Positions 7,299 through 16,613 of a DNA stretch of 55,684 bases are shown here, one piece after another. Below the pieces are notes generated by a model. The model saw only the letters and a list, made by a program, of their open reading frames with translations, searched no databases and was not told the origin of the DNA. Source of the stretch: an uncultured Ruminococcus sp. (GTDB lineage: Bacteria > Bacillota > Clostridia > Oscillospirales > Acutalibacteraceae). Within the stretch, counting starts at the first letter, position 1. Each line of letters starts with the position of its first letter. The position numbers were made by a program, and so were the translations under genes. The DNA lies in assembly GCA_902776185.1 (NCBI GenBank), contig CACYPH010000012.1, forward strand, positions 1 through 55,684. Direction: 5' to 3'.

Positions 7299-7658
7299 TC
7301 AGCCTGCGTTTGCGGTCGCCACAATATCGACGCCTGTGGCGCCGACATTCTCGATCAGCACGTCACCGATCTTTATCGGCGCAGTAACAGTTACCGCGTT
7401 GATCTCAGCCATCACCGCGGCGATCTTATTCTTCGGGATATCCGACGCGGTCTTGCAGGAGACGCGTTCCTTACCGCCGCCTGTGACCCTGACGGTCGAG
7501 GTGACGATGCGGGTCGGATTGGTGACCTCTTTTTCGGCATAAGTCTTGCCGCGCGGGCAGGTATAGCCGCTGACGGACTTGACTTCGCCGCCGTCCATCT
7601 CAACAGTCATGCGGCAGCCCATCGGACAGCCGATACAAATCAATTCTCGTTTTTCCAT
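7299..7658 (-). CDS. DUF1667 protein, small iron-sulfur-type partner of the GlpA/GlpB-like enzymes
   Basis: 119 residues. The N-terminus has the cysteine cluster CIGCPMGC with a further CPRG cysteine near residue 34, typical of DUF1667 and suggesting an iron-sulfur or metal centre. Proteins of this family are regularly encoded after two FAD-dependent oxidoreductases of the anaerobic glycerol-3-phosphate dehydrogenase type, as here, and are thought to act with them. The role as third subunit (in place of GlpC) is inference. Starts 1 bp past the preceding stop; last gene before the operon terminator. Confidence 0.88.
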   Translation of the reverse strand: MEKRELICIGCPMGCRMTVEMDGGEVKSVSGYTCPRGKTYAEKEVTNPTRIVTSTVRVTGGGKERVSCKTASDIPKNKIAAVMAEINAVTVTAPIKIGDVLIENVGATGVDIVATANAG

Positions 7659-7659
7659 G

Positions 7660-8928
7660 TTACACCTCTTCGACCTTAAGGGTGATCGCGCTCAGCTCCG
7701 GGTATTGCATGATCTGCTTTTTTTGCAGGATGACCTGCTCCATCTCGCCCGGCGCGATGATGCGCTTCTTCTTATGTTGGACGCGCTCGCCGTCAAAATA
7801 CACGCTGACGTACGCGTCCTTATACACGTCGCCGACGCGGAAACGCACGGTCAGCAGATCGTCCATCGCATCGGGGTTCAGCGTCGTCGGAACGGTGTAG
7901 CGAACGCCGCTCTCGGCGCGGATGGCAATCGTTTTGCCGCGATTGTCAGTGATCTCTCCGCGGACATATTTTGCGGCAGTTTCGCCCGCCTTCTTCGCTT
8001 CCTCAGACACATAGTCGACGAGATCGTGCACATGCAGAACGTTGCCGCAGGCGAACACACCCTTGATGTTGGTCTCAAGGCTCTCGTTGACGACAGGGCC
8101 GCCTGTCACCCTTGACAGTTCGACTCCTGCCGACGTACTCAGCTCGTTTTCGGGGATCAGGCCGCAGGACAGCAGTAAGCAGTCGCAGGTATAGCGTTCC
8201 TCCGTGCCCTTGATCGGTCTGCAATTCTCGTCCACCTGCGCGATCGTCACCGCGGTGATATGCTCCTTGCCCTCGATATCCACCACGGTGTGGCTGAGTT
8301 TTAAGGGGATATCAAAGTCGTCTAGGCACTGGACGATGTTGCGCTTGAGCCCGCCGGAATAGGGCATCAGCTCGGCGACGAGCTTGACCGTTGCACCCTC
8401 TAGCGTCATGCGGCGCGCCATGATCAGCCCGATATCGCCCGAACCGAGGATGACGACCTCTTTGCCGGGCATCCAGCCCTCGATGTTGACGAGCCGCTGT
8501 GCCGTGCCTGCCGAGAAGATTCCCGCAGGACGGTAACCGGGGATGTTCAAAGCCCCTCTGGGCCGCTCGCGGCAACCCATCGCAAGGATGACCTCCTTTG
8601 CGGTGATCAAGAACATCCCGTCGTCACGGTTCATGGCGGTGACCACGCGCTCGGGAGAGATATCCATGACCATCGTATTCAGTTTATATTCGATTTGCAG
8701 TTCTTTGACCTGCTGTATGAAACGATCGGCGTACTCGGGACCGGTCAGCTCTTCCTTGAAGGTGTGCAGTCCGAAACCGTTGTGGATGCACTGATTGAGG
8801 ATGCCGCCGAGTTCATTGTCGCGCTCGAGGATCAAAATGCTGTCACAGCCGCTTTCCTTCGCCGCGACTGCCGCCGCCAATCCCGCCGGACCGCCGCCGA
8901 CGATCACGATATCATACTGCATCATCAT
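7660..8928 (-). CDS. FAD/NAD(P)-dependent oxidoreductase, GlpB-like partner
   Basis: 422 residues with an N-terminal dinucleotide-binding fold (IVGGGPAGLAAAV, residues 8-20), a second nucleotide motif VILGSGDIGLIMARR around residue 160, and a GVFACGNV motif that contacts FAD. It belongs to the pyridine nucleotide-disulfide oxidoreductase superfamily, without an obvious redox-active CxxxxC pair in the FAD domain. In glycerol operons it is read as the second subunit of an anaerobic glycerol-3-phosphate dehydrogenase. Its first codons overlap the stop of the GlpA-like gene, which couples translation. Substrate inferred from neighbours. Confidence 0.87.
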   Translation of the reverse strand: MMMQYDIVIVGGGPAGLAAAVAAKESGCDSILILERDNELGGILNQCIHNGFGLHTFKEELTGPEYADRFIQQVKELQIEYKLNTMVMDISPERVVTAMNRDDGMFLITAKEVILAMGCRERPRGALNIPGYRPAGIFSAGTAQRLVNIEGWMPGKEVVILGSGDIGLIMARRMTLEGATVKLVAELMPYSGGLKRNIVQCLDDFDIPLKLSHTVVDIEGKEHITAVTIAQVDENCRPIKGTEERYTCDCLLLSCGLIPENELSTSAGVELSRVTGGPVVNESLETNIKGVFACGNVLHVHDLVDYVSEEAKKAGETAAKYVRGEITDNRGKTIAIRAESGVRYTVPTTLNPDAMDDLLTVRFRVGDVYKDAYVSVYFDGERVQHKKKRIIAPGEMEQVILQKKQIMQYPELSAITLKVEEV

Positions 8929-10364
8929 TCGTCACCGTCCTTTGTGCGGCCGATAACGATATGGGAATCGCCGCCGCTCTTCGTGATATCCTGCATGGAT
9001 AAGCCCCACTCGCGCACAAGGATATCCATGACCTTCGGGCTGCAAAAGCCGCCCTGACATCTGCCCATTCCCGCGCGCACACGGCGTTTGACGCCGTCGA
9101 GAGAGCGCGCGCCGAGAGGACGGCGGATCGCGTCGATGATCTCGCCCTCAGTGACCGATTCGCACCGACAGACGATCGTGCCGTAGGCAGGCTCTTTTTT
9201 GATAAGTTCGTTGCGTTCTTCCAAACTCAGCTTTGAGGGATCGAGGATATCTTTGCGCGTTGCGACAAAATCCTCTTTCTCGCTGAGGGTCAGTTTTTCT
9301 TTGATCAGGTCGGCAATATATGCGCCGATCGCGGGTGCAGACGACAGTCCCGGCGACTGGATGCCCGCACAGTTGAAAAAGCCCTCGGCGTCCTCAGCCT
9401 CGCCGAGGATGAAGTCCTTGCCGGCTTCTCTCGCGCGCAGACCCGCGAACGAGGTGATCACCTGTCTGGTCGGCAGGCCTTTGATGCTGATCGCCGATTT
9501 TTCCGTCACCTGAGCGATCGCGGAGGCGGTGGTGGCAGTGCTTTCCTTGTCGTCGATATCAAACGCTGTCGGGCCGATGATCGTGTTGCCGTGGACCGTC
9601 GGGGTGACCAGCACGCCCTTGCCCAGCTCCGTCGGGAGCTGGAATACCGTATGGCGCACATAGCCCTGAGCCGTGCGGTCGAGCAAGATATAGTCGCCGC
9701 GGCGCGGGATGATTTTTAGCTTGTTCTCGCTGACCATGTTGTTCATCTCGTCGGCATAAACGCCCGCGGCGTTGACGATGGTTTTGGTCAAATATTCGCC
9801 ATGGTTGGTCGTAACCTTCCAGCCCTCATCCGCTTTTTCGATTTTTGTCACTTCTGTCATCAGATGAAATCTCACGCCGTTTTCGCAGGCATTCTCCGCG
9901 AGCGCGATCGTCAGCTTGAACGGACAGATGATGCCCGCCGTCGGTGCATAAAGCGCGGCGACAACGCCGTCGGCGATATGCGGCTCGATTTCGAGAAGCT
10001 CCTCGCGGTTGAGGATCTTCAAGCCCGGCACTCCGTTCTGTTCCCCGCGCTCTTTGAGCTTTTCAAGATCTGCAATCTGGCTTTCGTCAGTACAGATCGT
10101 CAGCGATCCGATACGCTTGAACGGAACATCCAGATCGCGGCACAGGTCATCCATCATCGCGTTGCCGCGCACGTTGAACTGTGCTTTGAGCGTGCCGTTC
10201 TTTGCATCATAGCCCGAGTGGATGATCGCACTGTTCGCCTTTGACGTACCCGCACAGACGTCCTCATTCTTATCCAGAACAAGAACATTCGCGTTATATT
10301 TACTTAATTCTCTCGCAACGGCACAGCCTATTACGCCTGCGCCGATTATCACAATATCATACAT
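8925..10364 (-). CDS. glpA: FAD-dependent glycerol-3-phosphate dehydrogenase, GlpA-like with BFD domain
   Basis: DAO-type oxidoreductase that takes glycerol-3-phosphate to dihydroxyacetone phosphate. FAD motif IIGAGVIGCAVARELS lies at the N-terminus. The C-terminal region (about 390-460) is a BFD-like [2Fe-2S] domain with CRCESVTEGEI and GRCQGGFC cysteines, the arrangement of anaerobic GlpA rather than aerobic GlpD. I start at 10364, where AGGAGG lies 7 nt upstream. Upstream in-frame codons to 10421 come from the flanking repeat and are not expected to be translated. Second enzyme of the glp operon, now separated from glpK by the four-helix-bundle cassette. Confidence 0.9.
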   Translation of the reverse strand: MYDIVIIGAGVIGCAVARELSKYNANVLVLDKNEDVCAGTSKANSAIIHSGYDAKNGTLKAQFNVRGNAMMDDLCRDLDVPFKRIGSLTICTDESQIADLEKLKERGEQNGVPGLKILNREELLEIEPHIADGVVAALYAPTAGIICPFKLTIALAENACENGVRFHLMTEVTKIEKADEGWKVTTNHGEYLTKTIVNAAGVYADEMNNMVSENKLKIIPRRGDYILLDRTAQGYVRHTVFQLPTELGKGVLVTPTVHGNTIIGPTAFDIDDKESTATTASAIAQVTEKSAISIKGLPTRQVITSFAGLRAREAGKDFILGEAEDAEGFFNCAGIQSPGLSSAPAIGAYIADLIKEKLTLSEKEDFVATRKDILDPSKLSLEERNELIKKEPAYGTIVCRCESVTEGEIIDAIRRPLGARSLDGVKRRVRAGMGRCQGGFCSPKVMDILVREWGLSMQDITKSGGDSHIVIGRTKDGDE

Positions 10365-10380
10365 TTTGAACCTCCTGAAA

Positions 10381-10410
10381 GTTAGGAGTGAGGAGTTAGG
10401 AATGAGGAGT
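10381..10410. repeat. left inverted repeat of the cassette
   Basis: Begins GTTAGGAGTGAG and continues as variants of GGAGTTAGGA. The first 12 bp match the right repeat in inverse orientation. Its end also pairs with 10413-10424 (one wobble) to form a 12-bp hairpin with a 2-nt loop. Confidence 0.75.
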
Positions 10411-10430
10411 TTACTCTTCATTCCGATCCC

Positions 10431-10790
10431 TCATCTAATCATTTTTCCTTTGACGTTTTTGTAATTGACGAAAGCAAATTTCTTTATCTCTCGACAATCT
10501 GAAATGATGGATTGAAATTCAATTTCTGTCAAAAAATCAGAATCATACAATAATTCCAACCAGTATTCTGTTTCTGCACACTCTTTGAAGGCAATATACA
10601 TTTTTGACAAAAAGTCTTTTTCACTGATAGCGCAGTTGGCTTCAGAGATATTTGCTCCGATACTTGTTCCGCATCTTAGCAATTGCTTTGACAAGACATA
10701 CTCTTTCTTGTTCTCTTTCAAGTATTGATAGAGTCTTATAATCCTGACAGCAAATATTTTACTCTTTTGGTATGTGATACCTTCTTTCAT
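10431..10790 (-). CDS. four helix bundle protein (S23 rRNA intervening-sequence type, TIGR02436)
   Basis: About 119 residues, almost wholly helical, with the family pattern SKQLLRCGTSIGANISEA and a following KDFLSKMYIAFKECAETEYW block. Homologues include proteins encoded in 23S rRNA intervening sequences and the Avd accessory proteins of diversity-generating retroelements, which form pentameric barrels and bind nucleic acid; the function here is unknown. I start at 10790; the AGGAG of the flanking repeat supplies the ribosome binding site. AT-richer than the surrounding glp genes, a sign of transfer. It sits between glpK and glpA on the same strand and would be transcribed with them. Confidence 0.85.
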   Translation of the reverse strand: MKEGITYQKSKIFAVRIIRLYQYLKENKKEYVLSKQLLRCGTSIGANISEANCAISEKDFLSKMYIAFKECAETEYWLELLYDSDFLTEIEFQSIISDCREIKKFAFVNYKNVKGKMIR

Positions 10791-10820
10791 AACTCCTAAC
10801 TCCTCACTTCTCACTCCTAA

Positions 10821-10821
<1 letters not shown>
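10791..10821. repeat. right inverted repeat of the cassette
   Basis: Reverse complement begins GTTAGGAGTGAG, then GGAGTTAGGAGTT runs up to the start codon of the four-helix-bundle gene. It overlaps the last base of the glpK stop codon. Confidence 0.75.
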
Positions 10822-12326
<1,505 letters not shown>

Positions 12327-12352
12327 TTATATTTGCCGAATTTAACAATGTT

Positions 12353-12388
12353 ATTATACTATATTTTGCGCGGCTATTTCAATGTCAA
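12353..12388 (-). promoter_or_regulatory. promoter region of glpK
   Basis: Minus-strand TTGACA at 12383-12388. The -10 is ambiguous: TATAGT (12358-12363) with a 19-nt spacer, an overlapping AATATA with 17 nt, or TATAAT (12353-12358) at a longer distance. Confidence 0.6.
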
Positions 12389-12402
12389 TAAGCGATAAAT
12401 AT

Positions 12403-12431
12403 AAGGCTTAGTTTTTGTATAACTAAGCCTT
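12403..12431 (-). terminator. terminator overlapping the end of the epimerase gene
   Basis: AAGGCTTAGTT (12403-12413) pairs with AACTAAGCCTT (12421-12431). The stem includes the epimerase stop codon. The T-tail is weak on the minus strand. Confidence 0.6.
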
Positions 12432-13331
12432 TTTCAAGCGAGTATCGATATACTCCGTATACGGTTTGCGGTTGTAAATGCTGTCGGGGTGAGCTTTGTA
12501 CCAGAGGAATTCCTCCCTTAAGCCCTGTTCCAACGGCAGGGTATCGGGCATGAGTTCGGTTTGCTTTGACACATCCAGCACATATTCATAGTCGTAAAAG
12601 CAGAAATAATCGCGCTGTGGCACAGACTTGTCGACGCTGATAAAATCAGGCGTTTTTCCTGCGGCGCGGTAGCACAGCTCGACCCATTGTCTGACAGTCA
12701 CGACGTCCCTGTTGCCGACGTTGAAGATGTGATTATCGGGACGCCTGCTGAGCAATATCTCAATGAACCTGCACAGGTCGGCGACGTGGAAAAATTGCAG
12801 TTTCATACTGCCGTCGCCCGGCAGATAAAACGGTCTGTCCGCCATCGCGCAGTCGAACACAAATGCCTCGCGGTAGAGGTTCTCGTAGACGCCGTAGAAA
12901 TACGGCGGGCGCAGGATATAGGCGTTCGGGACGCGTTCCCTTAAGGCACGCTCGGCTTCGAGCTTATTGACGCCGTAGTCGCCCCAGATGTTGTTCTTTC
13001 CGCAGGGCTGATCTTCGGTAAACGGCTGCGGATTCGTTTCGGGATAGATCGCGCTGGAGCTGATCAAGATGTAGTCGTCAAAGCTGACGCCGGTATCGAG
13101 AAGTCCGCGAATATGCTGAGCCGTATAGGCGGTGATATCGAGGATCGCGTCAAAATACTCGCCGCTGAGCAGTCCCGCCGCCTGTGTTCTGTCGGCTTTA
13201 ATGAGCCTTGCACCCGCAACCTGTTCGCGACTGCCGCGGTTGAGAACGCACACCTCGTCGCCGCGTTTGACAAAATATTCCGCCGTAAATTTGCTGACAA
13301 AGGTCGTGCCGCCAGTTACCAGAATTCTCAT
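12423..13331 (-). CDS. NAD-dependent epimerase/dehydratase family protein
   Basis: 302-residue extended SDR protein with the nucleotide-binding motif TGGTTFVSKFTAEYF at residues 7-21. The glycine-rich loop is the atypical GGTTFVS form rather than GxxGxxG, seen in the reductase-like group of plant CSP41 relatives. The catalytic Tyr-x-x-x-Lys is visible as YGVNK around residue 118. Substrate not predictable. It is the last of four closely spaced minus-strand genes (GNAT, Nudix, deaminase, epimerase) with gaps of 8-17 bp. Confidence 0.8.
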   Translation of the reverse strand: MRILVTGGTTFVSKFTAEYFVKRGDEVCVLNRGSREQVAGARLIKADRTQAAGLLSGEYFDAILDITAYTAQHIRGLLDTGVSFDDYILISSSAIYPETNPQPFTEDQPCGKNNIWGDYGVNKLEAERALRERVPNAYILRPPYFYGVYENLYREAFVFDCAMADRPFYLPGDGSMKLQFFHVADLCRFIEILLSRRPDNHIFNVGNRDVVTVRQWVELCYRAAGKTPDFISVDKSVPQRDYFCFYDYEYVLDVSKQTELMPDTLPLEQGLREEFLWYKAHPDSIYNRKPYTEYIDTRLKKA

Positions 13332-13347
13332 TATTTCCTCCGCTTGT

Positions 13348-13785
13348 TTATTCCTTATTCTTCTGTTGCTGATACCGCTCTCTGCCCCACCAATCGGGGA
13401 TCAGCTCTTTCAACATAACTGTCGAGCGATTGTGATAATCTGACAGGATCTCCATATCCTCGTTGCGCTCGTCAAGCTGCATAAAAAACTCGCGGCACGC
13501 GCCGCAGGGCATACCGCTGTCCTTGCCGTAAGGCGGTTCATCACGAAAGGCAATCAGACGCTTGACGACCGTTTGACCGCTTTGCAGATACATATTCAAC
13601 GCGGCGACCCGCTCGGCGCAAAGGTTCATCACGCCGCTGCAGCCTTCGATACAAAAGCCGGTATAAATGTCACCGTTTTCCGCTTCTATCGCGCAGACAA
13701 CATGATGCGCCGTTATGAAGGGCGACACCTCCTCCGGATGATATTCCGCTTTTGCCCTGTTATATAATTCTTCCCATATATCCAT
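13348..13785 (-). CDS. cytidine deaminase-like zinc enzyme
   Basis: 145-residue protein with the cytidine-deaminase zinc site: CAERVA (the Cys-Ala-Glu motif, with Glu as proton shuttle) and PCGACREFF supplying the two further cysteines. The fold family covers cytidine and blasticidin-S deaminases; the exact substrate is open. It lies in a possible operon with a Nudix hydrolase and GNAT acetyltransferase, which suggests nucleotide salvage or detoxification, weakly. Confidence 0.85.
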   Translation of the reverse strand: MDIWEELYNRAKAEYHPEEVSPFITAHHVVCAIEAENGDIYTGFCIEGCSGVMNLCAERVAALNMYLQSGQTVVKRLIAFRDEPPYGKDSGMPCGACREFFMQLDERNEDMEILSDYHNRSTVMLKELIPDWWGRERYQQQKNKE

Positions 13786-13793
13786 AATCTTTC

Positions 13794-14270
13794 CTACTCC
13801 CTTGTCACAAAATGCTTGACGTCTGTTTCTTTGTCAAAGTCGATGGTCTTGATAAATTCGGGATAGAGCGTCAACCCGTCGCTGTGCTTCAAATCGATCC
13901 ATGTCAGATACTCGCCCTCGGGTCCGTGATCGGTCAGGTGACCGTTCCCGATCTGCATCAACTGCTCGTTTTCTTTGATCGTGAAGTACGCCGATATCTC
14001 ATGATACGGTACGCCGAAGCTGTCGACAAAAAAGTTCTCATGAATACAGACAAGGCGATCGACCTCGCAGTCGATACCGGTTTCTTCTTTCAGTTCGCGG
14101 ATCACGGCGGCGGTCATTTCCTCGCCGTACTGCACCCTTCCGCCGACGGAATAGTAATACGCGCGCCGATCGTTCGGATTACGCGCCATCAGCGCCTTAC
14201 CGTCCTTGACGATAATGACCCCGACGCGGAAATTGAATTTTCCTTGTTCAGTGCCGAATGTACAGTCCAT
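13794..14270 (-). CDS. Nudix hydrolase
   Basis: 158 residues with a complete Nudix box, G-x5-E-x7-REL-x-EE-x-G-I, read from GGRVQYGEE to LKEETGI around residues 42-64. Such enzymes hydrolyse nucleoside diphosphate derivatives with Mg. The substrate cannot be told from sequence. Starts 9 bp after the upstream GNAT gene. Confidence 0.9.
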   Translation of the reverse strand: MDCTFGTEQGKFNFRVGVIIVKDGKALMARNPNDRRAYYYSVGGRVQYGEEMTAAVIRELKEETGIDCEVDRLVCIHENFFVDSFGVPYHEISAYFTIKENEQLMQIGNGHLTDHGPEGEYLTWIDLKHSDGLTLYPEFIKTIDFDKETDVKHFVTRE

Positions 14271-14279
14271 GTTTTTCTC

Positions 14280-14714
14280 CTATAGCCATTGGATAAACGC
14301 GGTTTTGTCGGTACAGTTATAGCCCGCGTGGTGATAAAAATGCAGTGTCTTTTCGTCTTTTGAGCCGGTGAGCAGCATCATCTTGTAGCAGTTCGCGGCT
14401 TTTGCCAAATCGCGCGCATAATCAAGACACGCCGTCGCATAGCCCATGCCCCTGTAGTCGGCATGGGTCACCACGTTCTCGATGAACGCATAGGGTCTGA
14501 TATTGCGGGTGAGGTTCGGGATGATCACACACACGCATGATGATACCAACCGACCGTCGACCTCACACACGATGATATGGTGGTTTTCATCCGAACAAAT
14601 CGTATCCCATATCTCATGCAGATGCGCGTTATGCTCCGGTATTCCGTCCTCGTGCAAATGCAGATACAGCTCAAGCAGCGCGTCCAATTCATCCCTGCGG
14701 ATCTCGCGGATCAT
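14280..14714 (-). CDS. GNAT family N-acetyltransferase
   Basis: 144-residue single-domain acetyltransferase. The acetyl-CoA loop is the HADYRGMGYATACLDYA segment around residues 88-104 (R-x-x-G-x-G/A). Ends with the short HHAGY motif common to the fold. First gene of the GNAT-Nudix-deaminase-epimerase group; a clear promoter precedes it. Substrate unknown. Confidence 0.87.
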   Translation of the reverse strand: MIREIRRDELDALLELYLHLHEDGIPEHNAHLHEIWDTICSDENHHIIVCEVDGRLVSSCVCVIIPNLTRNIRPYAFIENVVTHADYRGMGYATACLDYARDLAKAANCYKMMLLTGSKDEKTLHFYHHAGYNCTDKTAFIQWL

Positions 14715-14746
14715 CCTATCACCCTTTCGACAATGATTCTGTCACC

Positions 14747-14775
14747 AGTATAGCACAACCGTCATTGACATACAA
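14747..14775 (-). promoter_or_regulatory. promoter of the GNAT-Nudix-deaminase-epimerase group
   Basis: Minus-strand TTGTAT (14770-14775), 17-nt spacer, TATACT (14747-14752). Confidence 0.65.
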
Positions 14776-14782
14776 GAAAAAG

Positions 14783-14808
14783 CTGCCGCAAGGTTGCCCC
14801 TGCGACAG
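14783..14808 (-). terminator. terminator after the second GNAT gene
   Basis: CTGCCGCAAGG and CCTGCGACAG fold into a GC-rich stem with one wobble, followed on the minus strand by CTTTTTCTT. Confidence 0.75.
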
Positions 14809-14813
14809 TTCCG

Positions 14814-15311
14814 TTATAGTTCCAGACGATAGACATAGTCGTCCATATAATATCCGCTACCGATATCGTTCTTCTCACTGCGGACGCGGACAAATCCGAG
14901 CTTCTCATAGATAAACTTGGTCTGATTGTTCTTGTTGACGTTCAGCTCAATCGCGTTCAGACCGACCTTCTTCGATTCCTTGCCGATCAGTTCAAGGATC
15001 GGACGCGCAAAGCCCTTGCCGCGCATATCGGCGCGCAGGTAGAGCTTGCTCAGATACATCGCGTCATCATGCGGATAAAAGCAGAAGAATCCGATATCCT
15101 CTCCGCTGTACTGCACAAAATAATACTGCTTACCCTCATCGAGCTGCTGCGCAATCGAGGCGGCGGACTGGAACATCTCGATCATGTAATCGTTCTGCGC
15201 TTCGCCGAGCAGCGGATCGTAGTATTCCTTGACGATAGCGCTCGCAAGCTCGGACATCTGCGCGATCCGCACCGTATCGCCTGCAGTCAGTTTTTCAAAT
15301 TCCAAATTCAT
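14814..15311 (-). CDS. GNAT family N-acetyltransferase
   Basis: 165-residue acetyltransferase. Motif A reads RADMRGKGFARPILELI, with the R-x-x-G-x-G/A pyrophosphate loop, followed by ELNVNKNNQTKFIYEKLGF, the C-terminal strand-helix of the fold. I start at 15311 because GGAAGGG lies upstream with suitable spacing; the open frame further upstream crosses the divergent promoter region. Monocistronic, divergent from the PPC-domain gene, with a 14-bp palindrome between them. Confidence 0.87.
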   Translation of the reverse strand: MNLEFEKLTAGDTVRIAQMSELASAIVKEYYDPLLGEAQNDYMIEMFQSAASIAQQLDEGKQYYFVQYSGEDIGFFCFYPHDDAMYLSKLYLRADMRGKGFARPILELIGKESKKVGLNAIELNVNKNNQTKFIYEKLGFVRVRSEKNDIGSGYYMDDYVYRLEL

Positions 15312-15356
15312 ATAACCATCCCTTCCGACAATTATCATAACAGAAAAAAGTCGAAA

Positions 15357-15370
15357 TGTCCATATGGACA
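15357..15370. promoter_or_regulatory. 14-bp palindrome between divergent genes
   Basis: TGTCCATATGGACA is a perfect palindrome that overlaps the -35 box of the plus-strand promoter. Position suggests a repressor site acting on one or both divergent genes. Confidence 0.5.
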
Positions 15371-15393
15371 GCAAAACCGATTTCTGCTATAAT
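15365..15393 (+). promoter_or_regulatory. promoter of the PPC-domain gene
   Basis: TGGACA (15365-15370), 17-nt spacer, TATAAT (15388-15393), with AAAGGAGG ahead of the ATG at 15418. Confidence 0.7.
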
Positions 15394-15417
15394 GATCACA
15401 TCAAAAGGAGGCGCGTT

Positions 15418-15855
15418 ATGGAATACAGAGAATTCAGCGGAAAGTATTATATCCGATTGGATAAGGGCGACGAGATACTCGCTTCGTTGACAGAAGTCTG
15501 TGAGCGCGAGGATATCAAAGTCGCACAGATCAACGGGATCGGCGGCTGTCAAAAGGCGATCGTCGGCGTGTTTGATACTGACAAAAAAGAGTATGATCGC
15601 GAGGAAGTGAACGCGATGCTCGAGCTGGTCTCCCTTGACGGCAACATTACCCGATATGAGGGAAAGCCCTATATCCATGCCCATGCGACCTTTGCCTACC
15701 GCGGTGAAAGTGGAAAAGCCGCGATCCTCAGCGGGCATCTGCTGGAGGCAGTAATCGGGTTGACCGGCGAGATCGTTCTCACCCCCGCCGACGGAGCCAT
15801 CACCCGCCGCTATATCGACGAGCTCGGCATCCGCGTCTGGGATTTTTCAAAATAA
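15418..15855 (+). CDS. PPC domain (DUF296) DNA-binding-type protein
   Basis: 145-residue single PPC/DUF296 domain: YIRLDKGDEILASL at the start, the INGIGG turn, the paired histidines HAHATF that form the putative metal-binding core, and SGHLLEA. In plants the domain follows AT-hooks. Bacterial stand-alone copies form trimers of unknown function. ATG at 15418 is preceded by AAAGGAGG at 7 nt. Monocistronic with a terminator 16 bp downstream. Confidence 0.87.
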   Translation: MEYREFSGKYYIRLDKGDEILASLTEVCEREDIKVAQINGIGGCQKAIVGVFDTDKKEYDREEVNAMLELVSLDGNITRYEGKPYIHAHATFAYRGESGKAAILSGHLLEAVIGLTGEIVLTPADGAITRRYIDELGIRVWDFSK

Positions 15856-15871
15856 GTCACCGTATACAAAG

Positions 15872-15903
15872 TCACCCCCGGAATAATCTCCGAGGGTGAT
15901 TTT
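15872..15903 (+). terminator. terminator of the PPC-domain gene
   Basis: TCACCCCCGGA and TCCGAGGGTGA (15872-15899) form a stem with a short loop, followed by TTTTT. Confidence 0.75.
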
Positions 15904-16057
15904 TATACTAATCCTTGATAAAAAGATTGAATAAGATATTAGAGATATATTTCACAGAGCGCGGCGGACGACGCAGGCAGGCACCTGTCAAGGAGTCCAA
16001 CAAAGCTATGCGAAATATAGCTCAATAGATGTTAAAGATTTTTATTAAGGAGTAGTA
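15904..16057. other. gene-free interval downstream of spoVAD
   Basis: No start-codon-led gene is visible. ATATTTC (15947-15953) and GAAATAT (16012-16018) are complementary and enclose a GC-rich stretch; GCTAT/ATAGC also form a small hairpin inside. It could be a small RNA or a gene remnant. spoVAE, which usually follows spoVAD, is absent. Confidence 0.3.
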
Positions 16058-16441
16058 TTATATACGGATATTCACAAGATGCGCGATCGATGGGATCGTC
16101 TGCTTTTGCAGAACGGTCGTCGGGCTGAGCAGCGCACCGGTCGCGATAAACAGGATGTTGCGGTATTTTCTCATGCACATATTCCGCAGGATATGACCGC
16201 ATAATACCGATGCACAGCATCCGCATCCCGAGCCGCCGGCATGGACGTCCTGATCGTCATCGAAGATCATCACGCCGCAGTCCTTGTGCTTTGCCGCAAT
16301 ATCGATGCCCTTTTCGAGCATCAGATCATACAGCAGGCGCGAACCGACCTTTCCGAGATCTCCGGTAAAAATCGCGTCATAATCGTAGACGTCCGTATTC
16401 GTCGAGCAAAGGTGGCGATAGATGGTGTCCGCCGCGGCAGG
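16058..16441 (-). pseudogene. spoVAD: spoVAD, C-terminal segment (interrupted gene, restorable)
   Basis: Encodes the last part of SpoVAD from the APAAADTI motif to the stop. Recognisable blocks are DYDAIFTGDLGKVGS, KDCGVMIFDDDQDVHAGGSG, CGCCASVLCG, FIATGALLSP and IPSIAHLVNI. SpoVAD has a thiolase/ketosynthase-like fold, binds dipicolinic acid and helps load it into the forespore. This half lacks its own start. The frame continues upstream into element DNA without a ribosome binding site. The N-terminal half lies 8 kb away at 24460-25152 in the same orientation. Joining the two at the shared CACCTGC core gives an uninterrupted frame of 231 + 125 = 356 codons plus stop, close to the normal family size. 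I treat it as interrupted, not degenerate. Confidence 0.93.
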
Positions 16442-16467
16442 TGTTGATGGTATACTGGGAACATAAC
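16437..16467. other. attachment site at the spoVAD C-terminal junction
   Basis: Core GCAGGTG (CACCTGC on the minus strand) at 16437-16443. On the element side the sequence away from the centre is TGTTGATG, then 8 nt, then GGAACATAAC (16458-16467). On the gene side it is TGCCGCGGCGG. The other junction has the same spacing of motifs, as expected for the two half-sites of a large serine recombinase target. Confidence 0.88.
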
Positions 16468-16494
16468 GGTCAGACGGGACATATCCATCAAACC

Positions 16495-16505
16495 GGTATA
16501 CTGTC
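16495..16505. repeat. GGTATACTGTC motif beside the attachment arm
   Basis: Identical to the 11-mer at 21782-21792 in the recombinase promoter, where it is also present inverted at 21803-21813. A shorter GGTATACTG lies at 16449-16457 within the attachment arm itself. Possibly a binding site shared by recombinase control and recombination. Confidence 0.55.
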
Positions 16506-16574
16506 TTTTCATCATCAAAATCAGAAAGGAGGTATTGTGTCAGCGCCCCGCCAAACCGACTGAAAGCGACAAAA

Positions 16575-16605
16575 ATCCCACCGTTCCCAAAAGGGTCGGC
16601 GGGAT
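16575..16605 (-). terminator. terminator of the nucleotide-sugar operon
   Basis: ATCCCACCG (16575-16583) pairs with CGGCGGGAT (16597-16605) with an inner CCC/GGG stem; the minus strand continues TTTTTG. Confidence 0.85.
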
Positions 16606-16613
16606 GCTTTCGT

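Noticed and set aside
15970-16060. Start-less plus-strand coding remnant downstream of spoVAD
   Set aside because: The frame lacks a start codon and gives no recognisable protein; recorded only as a gene-free interval.
16527-16564. AAAGGAGG followed by GTG and eight codons on the plus strand
   Set aside because: The reading frame is too short to claim as a gene; it may be a leftover of an element promoter region.
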